In this document: positions 8,080 through 14,754 of the stretch, piece after piece | Layout: every line of letters begins with the position of its first letter | Numbering within the stretch: position 1 is the first letter of the stretch | NCBI GenBank assembly: GCA_903834675.1 | Contig: CAILKC010000148.1 | Location: 1 to 19,764, forward strand | Source of the DNA: an uncultured Victivallales bacterium | GTDB lineage: Bacteria; Verrucomicrobiota; Lentisphaeria; Oligosphaerales; JAFGRS01 | Direction of reading: 5' to 3' | Length of the DNA stretch: 19,764 bases | Program-made: the position numbers and the translations under genes | The notes under the pieces: generated by a model | The model's input: the letters and a program-made list of their open reading frames with translations, nothing else | Database searches by the model: none | What the model was told of the DNA's origin: nothing

Positions 8080-9234
8080 ATGGAGTCACAGGTCCTGAAA
8101 GTGGGTTTCTCGGCCTTCGTCCTGCAGGGGGGGCGAACCGGCGTGGCCGCCTATGTGTGTGCTCTGTTGCAGCACTTGGCCAAGCGTGAGGGTTTGACGG
8201 GCGAGGTGCTGGTGCCGCGCTGCGATGCCGGGGTCATCCCCGCGCTGCCGCCTTCCTGGCGCGTGGTGCCGTTCCCGTCGTTGTGGGCGCGGCCGATCTG
8301 CAGCATCTTCTGGCACAACACCGTCCTGCCCGTGCTGGCCCGCCGCCGGCACTACGACCTGGTCCACGTGCCAAGCTATCGGCGCATCCCGCTGCTCAAG
8401 GGGGTCCCCACCGTGGCCACGGTGCATGACCTGGCCACGTTCCATATTGAGGGGAAATACGACCGGGCCCGCATGTGCTTCAACCGTCGCCTCGTGCCGA
8501 GCATGGTGCGCCGGGCCGACCGGGTGATCGCCGTCAGTCGCTTTACCCGCGCTGACATCGTGCGCCTCATCCGCTACCCGGCGGAGCGCCTGACCGTGAT
8601 CTACAACGGCATCGACACGGAACGCTTCCATCCCCTCGAGCCGCAGGCCGCCCGCCAGCGCGTCAGGGAACGCTTCGGGGTCGAGGGGCCCTTCATCGTC
8701 TACGTCTCCAGGCTGGAGCATCCCGCCAAGAACCACGTTCGCCTGATCCGGGCTTTCGCCGCCTGGAAGGGGCGCTCCGGGAGCCCCGCCAAGCTGGTCC
8801 TGCCGGGCTCGGACTGGAATGGGGCCGCCAGCATTCGCGCCGCTGCGGCCGCCAGCCCCTGCGCTCAGGACATTGTGTTGCCGGGGTTTGTAGCCGGCGA
8901 GGATCTGCCGCACCTCTACTCGGCCTGCAGTCTGATGGTCTACCCGTCGCTGTTTGAAGGCTTCGGCTTCCCGATCCTCGAAGCGCTGGCCTGCGGGGCG
9001 CGGGTCGTTTGCTCGAACACCTCCTCCATGGGCGAACTGGCCGGCGAGGTCGTGCCGACCTTCGACCCGGAGCGTGAGGACGCCATCCTGGCGGCCATCG
9101 AGCGCGCCCTGGCACAGCCGCCTGACCCGGACGCGGCCCGGCGGGCCGTGGACTACGCCCGCGGCTTCACCTGGGAGGACGCGGCCCGGCAGGTACACGA
9201 GGTCTATCGCGCCGTCGTGGCGGGGAAAGGGTAG
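8080..9234 (+). CDS. Glycosyltransferase, GT4 family (second)
   Basis: A 384-residue GT4 glycosyltransferase distinct from the preceding one. ATG 8080 is chosen because GAGGT ends five bases before it and because the protein then opens with the GT-B strand VLKVGFSAFVLQGGRTGVAAYV. An in-frame upstream ATG at 8017 would overlap the previous gene and add an unstructured Gly-rich stretch. Motifs: YDLVHVPSYRRIPLLKG and VATVHDLATFH in the N-terminal domain; VIAVSRFTRADI, VIYNGIDTERF and VYVSRLEHPAKNHVRLIRAF; and the E-x7-E motif in EGFGFPILEALACG with SNTSSMGELAGE behind it. These features resemble mannosyl/rhamnosyl GT4 enzymes of polysaccharide loci. The donor sugar is not determinable here. Confidence 0.9.
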   Translation: MESQVLKVGFSAFVLQGGRTGVAAYVCALLQHLAKREGLTGEVLVPRCDAGVIPALPPSWRVVPFPSLWARPICSIFWHNTVLPVLARRRHYDLVHVPSYRRIPLLKGVPTVATVHDLATFHIEGKYDRARMCFNRRLVPSMVRRADRVIAVSRFTRADIVRLIRYPAERLTVIYNGIDTERFHPLEPQAARQRVRERFGVEGPFIVYVSRLEHPAKNHVRLIRAFAAWKGRSGSPAKLVLPGSDWNGAASIRAAAAASPCAQDIVLPGFVAGEDLPHLYSACSLMVYPSLFEGFGFPILEALACGARVVCSNTSSMGELAGEVVPTFDPEREDAILAAIERALAQPPDPDAARRAVDYARGFTWEDAARQVHEVYRAVVAGKG

Positions 9235-9238
9235 CCGC

Positions 9239-10102
9239 ATGGATCCCGTCGCGGTGATCATGAGATCGAAGGACGAGATGCCTCACGTCCAGCGGGCGCT
9301 GGAGAGGCTTGGGCGCCAGCGCGGCTGCCCGTTCGTGCTCTTCAACGTCGATTCCGGCTCGACCGACGGGACCCTCGAGGTGATCCAGAAGGCCAACCCG
9401 GAGCGCCTCACCCGCATCCGTCCCGAGGACTACGTTGCCGGGCGGGTTCTCAATCTCATGGTCGAGAAGGCGACGAGTGCCATCGTGGTCTTCCTCAATG
9501 CCGATGCCATCCCTCTTCACGATGACTGGCTGGCGCTTCTGGTCGAACCCATCGCCCGAGGGACGGCGGACGCCACCTGCAGCCGCCAGGAACCCCGGGC
9601 CGAGGCGACCTTCCTAGTGCGCTTCGACCACGCTCGAGCCTTCAACCCAACCTGGCTGACCCCGGATAACGACACCTTCTTCTCGGCGGTTTCCTGCGCC
9701 TTTCGACGCTCGTTGTGGGAGAAGCAGCGGTTCCGTGAAGAGGGGATCGCCGAGGACCTCGAATGGTCCCGGCGCTGTCGCCGGGATGGGGCCCGCTTCG
9801 TCTATGTGCCCGACTCCCGGGTCGAACACTCGCACAACTACAGCACGGCACAGATTCGCCGGCGGGAATTTGGCCATGGCATGGCCTACGCGCACATCTT
9901 CGGGCAGCGGCCCAGCCTCGTGCGGCAGGTCGGGCGTTGCCTGAAGGAAATCCTCCGCGATGCGCTGGAAGCCGCCCGAACGGGCCATCTGCGCAGCGTC
10001 GCCGCCAACCTCGCCTTCCGGGTGGCCTACCATTCGGCCCATTACCGGGGGCTGCGCGAGTACTACCGACGCTTGCCGCCGAAGGAGGTGCCTCGTGGGT
10101 AA
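9239..10102 (+). CDS. Glycosyltransferase, GT2 family (rhamnosyltransferase-like)
   Basis: A 287-residue GT-A fold, inverting-type glycosyltransferase. Seen in order: VIMRSKDEMPHVQRALERL; the nucleotide-binding NVDSGSTDGTLEVIQ; LNLMVEKATSAIVVFLNADAIP, where NADA occupies the DxD position as in rhamnosyltransferase-type GT2 proteins; SAVSCAFRRSLWEKQRF; and the catalytic-base region EDLEWSRRCRRDG. The C-terminal part (HSHNYSTAQIRRREFGHGMAY) is also usual for this subgroup. ATG 9239 is four nt after the previous stop and follows a GGGGAAAGGG purine tract. The stop overlaps the next gene, whose GTG start lies inside this gene's last codons. It is predicted to be cytoplasmic and to extend the repeat unit. 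The rhamnose assignment is only by resemblance. Confidence 0.88.
   Translation: MDPVAVIMRSKDEMPHVQRALERLGRQRGCPFVLFNVDSGSTDGTLEVIQKANPERLTRIRPEDYVAGRVLNLMVEKATSAIVVFLNADAIPLHDDWLALLVEPIARGTADATCSRQEPRAEATFLVRFDHARAFNPTWLTPDNDTFFSAVSCAFRRSLWEKQRFREEGIAEDLEWSRRCRRDGARFVYVPDSRVEHSHNYSTAQIRRREFGHGMAYAHIFGQRPSLVRQVGRCLKEILRDALEAARTGHLRSVAANLAFRVAYHSAHYRGLREYYRRLPPKEVPRG
10082..10089 (+). promoter_or_regulatory. Strong Shine-Dalgarno inside the end of the GT2 gene
   Basis: AAGGAGGT, a full match to the anti-Shine-Dalgarno complement, ends five bases before GTG 10095. It fixes the GTG start of the nucleotidyltransferase-like gene even though the frame is open far upstream. Confidence 0.8.
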
Positions 10103-11231
10103 GTACACCCTGAAAGGGTCCAACGAACTGGACGCCCGCATCGCCGCGGATATGGCCCGGGTGGCCGCTGCCGTCGCCCGCTTGCCGGAAGCCGCCCGGA
10201 TTCGGGCCGTGGTCCTCTTGGGCGGCTACGGCCGCGGCGAAGGGACGCCCTTCCTGCGCGACGGCAAGCAGGTTCCCTTCAACGACTACGATCTGGTGGT
10301 TGTCTCCGACGATCTCGGGCGAGGCGAGGCCAACGCATTGCGGGAGCGCCTCAAAGCGGCGGAAGGTGAACTGGGCCTGGCCTGCGGCATCCCGGTTGAC
10401 CTCTGCCTGTACAGCGAACGCCGCCTGCGCCGAGCTGAACCCTCGTTGCTCAACTGCGAGATGCGCTGGGGTCACCAGGTCGTCAGCGGCGATCCGGCCA
10501 TCCTGTCGCTGATGCCGCCGTACGGCTTTGCCGATGTCCCCAGCTCGGAAGGCGCCCGCTTGCTCATGAACCGCGGCGCGTTGCTGCTCGATGTGGCGCG
10601 GTTCCTGGACGGTCGGCCCACCCTCTACGAAGCGCCCGACCCGATCTCCATGGTGAAGTTCATGTTCAAGGCCCTGCTGGCCTTTGGCGATTGTGCGCTC
10701 CTGATCACGGGGCGGTACGATATCCGCTACGCGGCGAAGAAGGTGCTTATCCAGGAGCTGGCCGCCGAACCCGGGCTGCCGGAGGCGTCGTTCCTGATCG
10801 AGCAGTATCGCCGCGCCATCGAGCTCAAGGAGTGGGCTGAAGTCGAGCGACTGCTGGCGGTGCCCCTGCGCCAGGAATGGCCCCAGGTGCGTGACTACTT
10901 CCTGCGTTTCCTGCGCTGGTATGAGGGGCGCAGACTTGGGGGCTTCGGCACGGGCGACGGGGACTACGCCGCCCGCCTGCGTCGCTGCCCTCAGCCGCCG
11001 GGGCGCGTCCGTTCGCTGTGCGTGAACGCGCTGGCCTTCCGGCAGCAGGCCCTGCGGCCGAGTGTCGGCTGGCTGTTCTGCCATCCTCGGCTGCGGCTGT
11101 TGGCGGCCCTGCCGCTGCTGCTCGGGTCGTCCCCCGACCGGGCTCAAGCCGCGGCTTTGCTCAACGCCGCGGGGGACGACCGCGACACCGTGGAAGAGCG
11201 CTTCAAACAACTGCAACTCAGGTTCTCATGA
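10095..11231 (+). CDS. Nucleotidyltransferase-fold protein (GlnD-like catalytic motif), function unknown
   Basis: A 378-residue protein with a polymerase-beta/GlnD-type nucleotidyltransferase core. Seen: VVLLGGYGRGEG (Gly43-Gly44 to Glu49), NDYDLVVV with Asp64 and Asp66, and the third acidic strand at IPVDLCLYS (Asp102). Together these are the complete G-G...D-x-D...D set. The GGYGRGE form is that of PII uridylyltransferase GlnD, but the GlnD HD and ACT domains are absent. The remaining 270 residues are mostly helical, without a recognised domain. GTG 10095 follows a perfect Shine-Dalgarno and overlaps the previous gene by 8 nt. The stop overlaps the phosphodiesterase start (ATGA at 11228). 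Known family chemistry is transfer of NMP to a protein, sugar, drug or RNA. Its use in a polysaccharide operon is not known to me. Possibilities are a sugar nucleotidyl modification or control of a partner protein. Confidence 0.72.
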   Translation: MGKYTLKGSNELDARIAADMARVAAAVARLPEAARIRAVVLLGGYGRGEGTPFLRDGKQVPFNDYDLVVVSDDLGRGEANALRERLKAAEGELGLACGIPVDLCLYSERRLRRAEPSLLNCEMRWGHQVVSGDPAILSLMPPYGFADVPSSEGARLLMNRGALLLDVARFLDGRPTLYEAPDPISMVKFMFKALLAFGDCALLITGRYDIRYAAKKVLIQELAAEPGLPEASFLIEQYRRAIELKEWAEVERLLAVPLRQEWPQVRDYFLRFLRWYEGRRLGGFGTGDGDYAARLRRCPQPPGRVRSLCVNALAFRQQALRPSVGWLFCHPRLRLLAALPLLLGSSPDRAQAAALLNAAGDDRDTVEERFKQLQLRFS

Positions 11232-12436
11232 AACGCCCAAAACTGGCTCTTTTCCTGTTCATCGACGCCTTCGGCTGGGAGGTGCTCCAGCGCCACCCCT
11301 TCTTCCTCGACGGCCTGACCGTCGAGCGCAAGAGCCTGGAGACCATTCTCGGGTACTCCTCCGCCTGCGATCCGTCCATCATCTCCGGCGTCATGCCGGA
11401 ACGCCATCGCATGTGGTCCTCGTTCTACTACAGCCCCAGCACCTCCCCTTTCCGCCCCCTGCGCCTGCTGCGCTTCCTGCCGGAGTCGCTGTTCAGCCGG
11501 GGGCGGGTCCGCTCGATCCTGAGTCGGATCGTGAAGCGGGCCTACGGTTTCACTGGCTACTTCCAGCTCTACAACGTCCCCTTTCGTCTCCTGCCGCTCT
11601 TCGACTATGCCGAGAAATACAGCATCTGGGTCCCTGGGGGGCTGCGGGGCACTCCGACCATCTTCGACGACCTCACGGCGGCCGGGGTGCCCTACGCCGT
11701 CTTCACCGGTGACGGCGATGACAGCAGCCGCTTTGGGCAGCTCGAAGAGAGCCTGCGCGCCTCGCCCCTGAGCTTCGTCTATGCTGCTTTCGGCGCCTTG
11801 GATGCGCTCATGCATGCCCGCGGCAACGCGGGGCCGGAAGTCACCGAACTGGTCCGCGATTTCGACCGGCGCATCCGCCAGCTGCTCGCCCTGGCTGAGA
11901 CGCTGTACGACGAGGTTTCCTGGTACGTCTTCACCGATCATGGCATGCACACGGTGGAGCGGGTCTGCGACCTGCAGGCCGAGGCGGCGACCCTGGGCCT
12001 GACCTACGGCCGCGATTACGTGGCGTTCTACGACTCGACCATGCTCCGCTTCTGGTTCCTCAACGAGACGGCGCGGCAGCGCCTGACCGGGTGGCTCAAG
12101 AACCACCCCATGGGGCGCATCCTCAGCGAGGGCGAACTGCGGCGCCGGGGGGTGTTTTTCGCGGACGCGATGTACGGCGAACTGATCTTCCTGGTGCATT
12201 CGGGCGTGCTGGTCATCCCCGGGTTCATGGGGGCGCGACGGATCGCGGGGATGCACGGGTATGACCCGGCTGACCCCGACTCCGCCGCCGCGATCTCCTC
12301 GAACCGCAAGCTGCCCGCGGAGCTCGCCTGCATCCGCGAGATCTATGGTCTCATGCGCCAGGAAGCCGGCCTGGGCCCGCGGATACCAGCGGCAGAGGGC
12401 GGGGCAGGCGCCGCCGCCTCGCGGGAGGATGCGTGA
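11228..12436 (+). CDS. Alkaline-phosphatase-superfamily phosphodiesterase (NPP-like)
   Basis: A 402-residue two-metal hydrolase or phosphotransferase of the type I phosphodiesterase/nucleotide pyrophosphatase group. Metal ligands visible: Asp13 in LFIDAFGW; Asp192 and His196 in LDALMHARG; Asp237 and His238 in FTDHGM; His343 in MHGYDP. The nucleophile segment is GYSSACDPSIISGVMPERH (42-60), aligning with the NPP pattern T-F-P-N...TG.YP..H. Ser44 (or Ser45) replaces the usual Thr. No signal peptide is seen (N-terminus MKRPKLALFLFIDAF is the first beta strand), so it probably acts in the cytoplasm. The start overlaps the nucleotidyltransferase stop by 4 nt. Related enzymes cleave nucleotide or phospho-sugar diesters or transfer phospho-alcohols. 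The substrate here is unknown. Confidence 0.78.
   Translation: MKRPKLALFLFIDAFGWEVLQRHPFFLDGLTVERKSLETILGYSSACDPSIISGVMPERHRMWSSFYYSPSTSPFRPLRLLRFLPESLFSRGRVRSILSRIVKRAYGFTGYFQLYNVPFRLLPLFDYAEKYSIWVPGGLRGTPTIFDDLTAAGVPYAVFTGDGDDSSRFGQLEESLRASPLSFVYAAFGALDALMHARGNAGPEVTELVRDFDRRIRQLLALAETLYDEVSWYVFTDHGMHTVERVCDLQAEAATLGLTYGRDYVAFYDSTMLRFWFLNETARQRLTGWLKNHPMGRILSEGELRRRGVFFADAMYGELIFLVHSGVLVIPGFMGARRIAGMHGYDPADPDSAAAISSNRKLPAELACIREIYGLMRQEAGLGPRIPAAEGGAGAAASREDA
12423..12429 (+). promoter_or_regulatory. Ribosome binding site of the GT26-STAS gene
   Basis: GGGAGGA lies in the last codons of the phosphodiesterase gene. Its 6-nt distance favours ATG 12436 over the adjoining GTG 12433. Confidence 0.6.
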
Positions 12437-13977
12437 TGTGGCGAGAGCGTACCGTCGTCCTGGGACTGCCCTTGGATCTCCTGACCCTGAACGCCGCGGT
12501 CGAGGCCGTCTTCGCCCTGGCTGAGGACTACCGGCGGGACGGCCGACCGCGCCTGGTAGTGACCATCAACGTCGACTTCGTGGTGAATGCGCACGGCTGG
12601 TTCGCCTCGGTGCATCGGCACCCCGAGCTGCTGCGCATCCTGCGCGAAGCCGACCTGGCGACGGCCGACGGGATGCCGCTGGTGTGGGCCTCGCGACTGC
12701 TGGGCTGCGCGCTGCCGACCCGGGTGACGGGGGCCGACCTGGTTCCGGCCCTGGCAACTGCCGCTGCGACCCGGCAGGCCTCGCTGTACTTCCTCGGGGG
12801 CCGCCCGGAAGTCACCGAGGCCGCGGCCCAACTCTTGCTCGAGGCGAACCCTGGCCTGCGCATCGCCGCCGTGGATGCGCCCTTCGTCTACACCGAGGGA
12901 GGCAAACTGGCGTCCGCGTACGAGGAAGACACTCCTATCTGCGAGCGCATCAACGCCGCTCACCCTGACTTCCTCCTGGTCGCCTTCGGAAACCCCAAAC
13001 AGGAACTCTGGTTCCGCCGGAATCGCCACCGTCTGAAGGTCCCGGTGACCATCGGCATCGGCGGCACCTTCAACTTCATCACCGGCGCCATCTCCCGCGC
13101 TCCGGGGTGGATGCAGCACTCGGGGCTGGAGTGGGTGTACCGGATGGCGCAGGAACCCCGGCGTCTGTGGCGACGCTATGCCGTAGGGATGGCCAAGATC
13201 GCTTGGCTATTGGCGCCGACCTTGCTCGCCGACCGCCTGCCGACGCGTTTTTCGCGGCGGCGCCGGCAGGCCCCCGAGGCCCCGCCAATCTTCTTCTCCG
13301 AGGGCACTCGCCTGCGGGTGCAACCCGTCCCGGCGGAGGAAGCGCCCGGCGTCGCAGCCGAGCTCGGGGCCAGGCTGCTGGCGGACCCCCCGGAAGTCCT
13401 CGTTCTCGATGTCTCGCATATCCGCTCTGTCTCCTCGGCCGCAGTGGCGTTTGTGGCCGAGTGCCGACGGCAACTGAGCCCGCTGGGGACGGAGGTCTGG
13501 GTCTACGGCATCCGTCCCGCCTTCCGCCGACAATTGATTCGGTCACGGGCCTGGGACCTGCTGCGGGACGGCGTGCTCGAACACCTGACCCATGCCGTGC
13601 CGCGGGCGGCGGGGAGCGCCGAGGCGGGACGCTGCATGCTGGGCATCGACGCCGTCGGCCAGGCCGTCGTCGTCGCCGTCTACGGGGAACTCTATACCGA
13701 CCGACTGGGTGACCTCGACCGCTCGGCCCTGGCCGCGGCCATCACCCGCCGGGATTGCATCGTCGATCTCGGCTACTGCGCTGACATGGACGGCGCTGGA
13801 ACAGGGTTCCTCATGCGCCTCCGCGAGGTCACCGAAGCCGGCGGCGGGCAGTTTATCCTCTGCCGTCCCTGCCCTGCCGTCAGGCAGATCCTCCGCATCA
13901 ACCGGGTCAGCGGCGCCGGGCAGATTGCGGTTGACCTGGCGCAAGCGCGGAACCTGCTTGCCACGGCACGAGTCTGA
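12436..13977 (+). CDS. GT26 (WecG/TagA/CpsF) glycosyltransferase fused to two STAS domains
   Basis: A 513-residue fusion. Residues 1-245 form a GT26 domain, which adds the second sugar to an undecaprenyl-linked acceptor at the membrane. Seen: VTINVDFV, TADGMPLVWAS with the catalytic-type Asp78, RVTGADL, LYFLGG, AFGNPKQELW, and the conserved IGIGGTFNFITGAISRAP...EWVYRMAQEPRRLWRRY block. Asn213 sits where Asp is common. A basic linker (SRRRRQAPEAPP) leads to STAS domain 1 (about 285-390; LVLDVSHIRSVSSAAVAFVAE) and STAS domain 2 (about 400-510; VDLGYCADMDGAGTGFLM). Domain 1 keeps a Ser (333) at the phosphorylation position of SpoIIAA. Domain 2 has Gly453 there. Start: ATG 12436, six nt after GGGAGGA; GTG 12433 is a possible alternative adding one residue. 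The gene overlaps the phosphodiesterase stop. No STAS partner kinase or PP2C phosphatase is in the window. Confidence 0.86.
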   Translation: MWRERTVVLGLPLDLLTLNAAVEAVFALAEDYRRDGRPRLVVTINVDFVVNAHGWFASVHRHPELLRILREADLATADGMPLVWASRLLGCALPTRVTGADLVPALATAAATRQASLYFLGGRPEVTEAAAQLLLEANPGLRIAAVDAPFVYTEGGKLASAYEEDTPICERINAAHPDFLLVAFGNPKQELWFRRNRHRLKVPVTIGIGGTFNFITGAISRAPGWMQHSGLEWVYRMAQEPRRLWRRYAVGMAKIAWLLAPTLLADRLPTRFSRRRRQAPEAPPIFFSEGTRLRVQPVPAEEAPGVAAELGARLLADPPEVLVLDVSHIRSVSSAAVAFVAECRRQLSPLGTEVWVYGIRPAFRRQLIRSRAWDLLRDGVLEHLTHAVPRAAGSAEAGRCMLGIDAVGQAVVVAVYGELYTDRLGDLDRSALAAAITRRDCIVDLGYCADMDGAGTGFLMRLREVTEAGGGQFILCRPCPAVRQILRINRVSGAGQIAVDLAQARNLLATARV

Positions 13978-13991
13978 CCCAGGAAAAGGAC

Positions 13992-13996
13992 GGAGG
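13992..13996 (+). promoter_or_regulatory. Ribosome binding site of the small membrane protein
   Basis: GGAGG five bases upstream of GTG 14002. It is the reason to accept a short GTG-started gene here. Confidence 0.65.
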
Positions 13997-14001
13997 ATAG
14001 C

Positions 14002-14373
14002 GTGGAGTCGGAATCACTTGGCGCGCTGCTGGCAGGCGCCCTGCTAACCGGGTTCGGAATGCTGGTGCTGGTCACGGTGGGGTTGAAGGAAACCCCCACG
14101 TTCTGGAGCAATGCGGGCGGTTACTCGGCCGAGTTTCGTCACCTGGTCTTAGTCTTCTTTTACCCAACGCTGGCGGTCTATGCTCTCTGGCTGGTCGCCA
14201 GCACCCTGTTGGGTTGGTCGGTGCTCTGTGGCGGGAGTCGCGCCGGCTTCGTTCACCTGTTGGTGGCCGCGCTGAACTGGCTGCTCCTAGCCACCATCGT
14301 CACCGTGCTGGTCTGGAATAATGTACTGAATCTGCTGCGCGGCTTGCCCCTGCACTTCCATTCCCTGCTCTAG
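14002..14373 (+). CDS. Small three-helix membrane protein, unknown function
   Basis: A 123-residue protein that I do not recognise. It has three clear hydrophobic segments: about 7-30 (LGALLAGALLTGFGMLVLVTVGL), 48-76 (LVLVFFYPTLAVYALWLVASTLLGW) and 82-112 (FVHLLVAALNWLLLATIVTVLVW). Short polar loops connect them, and no signal peptidase site is evident. GTG 14002 has a good GGAGG ribosome binding site and lies 24 nt after the GT26-STAS stop, so it is probably the last gene of the operon. Codon use and G+C match the neighbours. The position suggests an accessory of the polysaccharide membrane complex, but no function can be assigned. Confidence 0.68.
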   Translation: MESESLGALLAGALLTGFGMLVLVTVGLKETPTFWSNAGGYSAEFRHLVLVFFYPTLAVYALWLVASTLLGWSVLCGGSRAGFVHLLVAALNWLLLATIVTVLVWNNVLNLLRGLPLHFHSLL

Positions 14374-14754
14374 CCTGGATTATTCACCACCAAGAACACG
14401 AAGATCACCAAGATAATGCAGGGCAAATGGTTGCACGATTCTCACCGTTTTACCTCTTCTTTAGGACCCTTCGATTCTACTACACTCGACTCTTTCACCA
14501 CAGAGGACACAGAGGTCACAGAGGGTGGCAATAGAAGATGGACGATATGCACATAACTTACTCTTCTCCTGTGTGTTACTCTCTGTGCTCTCGGTGCTCT
14601 CTGTGGTTGACAGAATTGAGAATCGAAAGGCCCTGACCTCTTCTTTGTGTTCTTGGTGTTCTTGGTGGTTGAAATGGCCATTCATGAATAAGGCAGGCCA
14701 GCACGCCGCCAGGGGCGGGGGCTGCGTTCTCTGGTACTCGTACAAGGCAACCTG
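14374..14754. other. Gene-free spacer between the polysaccharide operon and the glycyl radical enzyme
   Basis: 381 nt, clearly richer in A+T than the flanking genes. Short open frames on both strands give only low-complexity repeats (NTKNTKK-like, STESTES-like) and are not genes. Most of the stretch is the nested palindrome described separately. The final 80 nt hold no recognisable promoter; no convincing -35/-10 pair was found. Confidence 0.8.
14383..14673. repeat. Nested imperfect palindrome built from 9-bp-periodic repeats
   Basis: Two pairs of inverted arms are nested around a centre near 14550. The outer arms are 14383-14412 (starting TTCACCACCAAGAACACG) and 14640-14673, whose complement starts TTCAACCACCAAGAACAC. 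The inner arms are 14493-14525 (TTTCACCACAGAGGACAC onward) and 14581-14610, whose complement starts TCAACCACAGAGAGCACC. Between them CGATTCT (14471-14477) pairs with AGAATCG (14619-14625). Each arm is itself a degenerate direct repeat with a 9-base period of the form (A)CACNAAGA or ACACAGAGG. The transcript could fold into one long interrupted hairpin. No transposase or target duplication was seen. I recall similar CACAGAGGACACAGAGG-type repeats as common intergenic sequence in unrelated environmental bacteria. The role is unknown: mobile non-autonomous element, terminator or recombination product. Confidence 0.8.

Noticed and set aside
9642..11216. 524-codon open frame on the minus strand
   Set aside because: It is antisense to the GT2 and nucleotidyltransferase genes, low complexity, and has no family features.
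1..14373. Wzy polymerase or priming phosphoglycosyltransferase within the operon
   Set aside because: The only polytopic membrane proteins are the flippase and the small 123-residue protein. No O-antigen-ligase-type or WbaP/PglC-type sequence was found.
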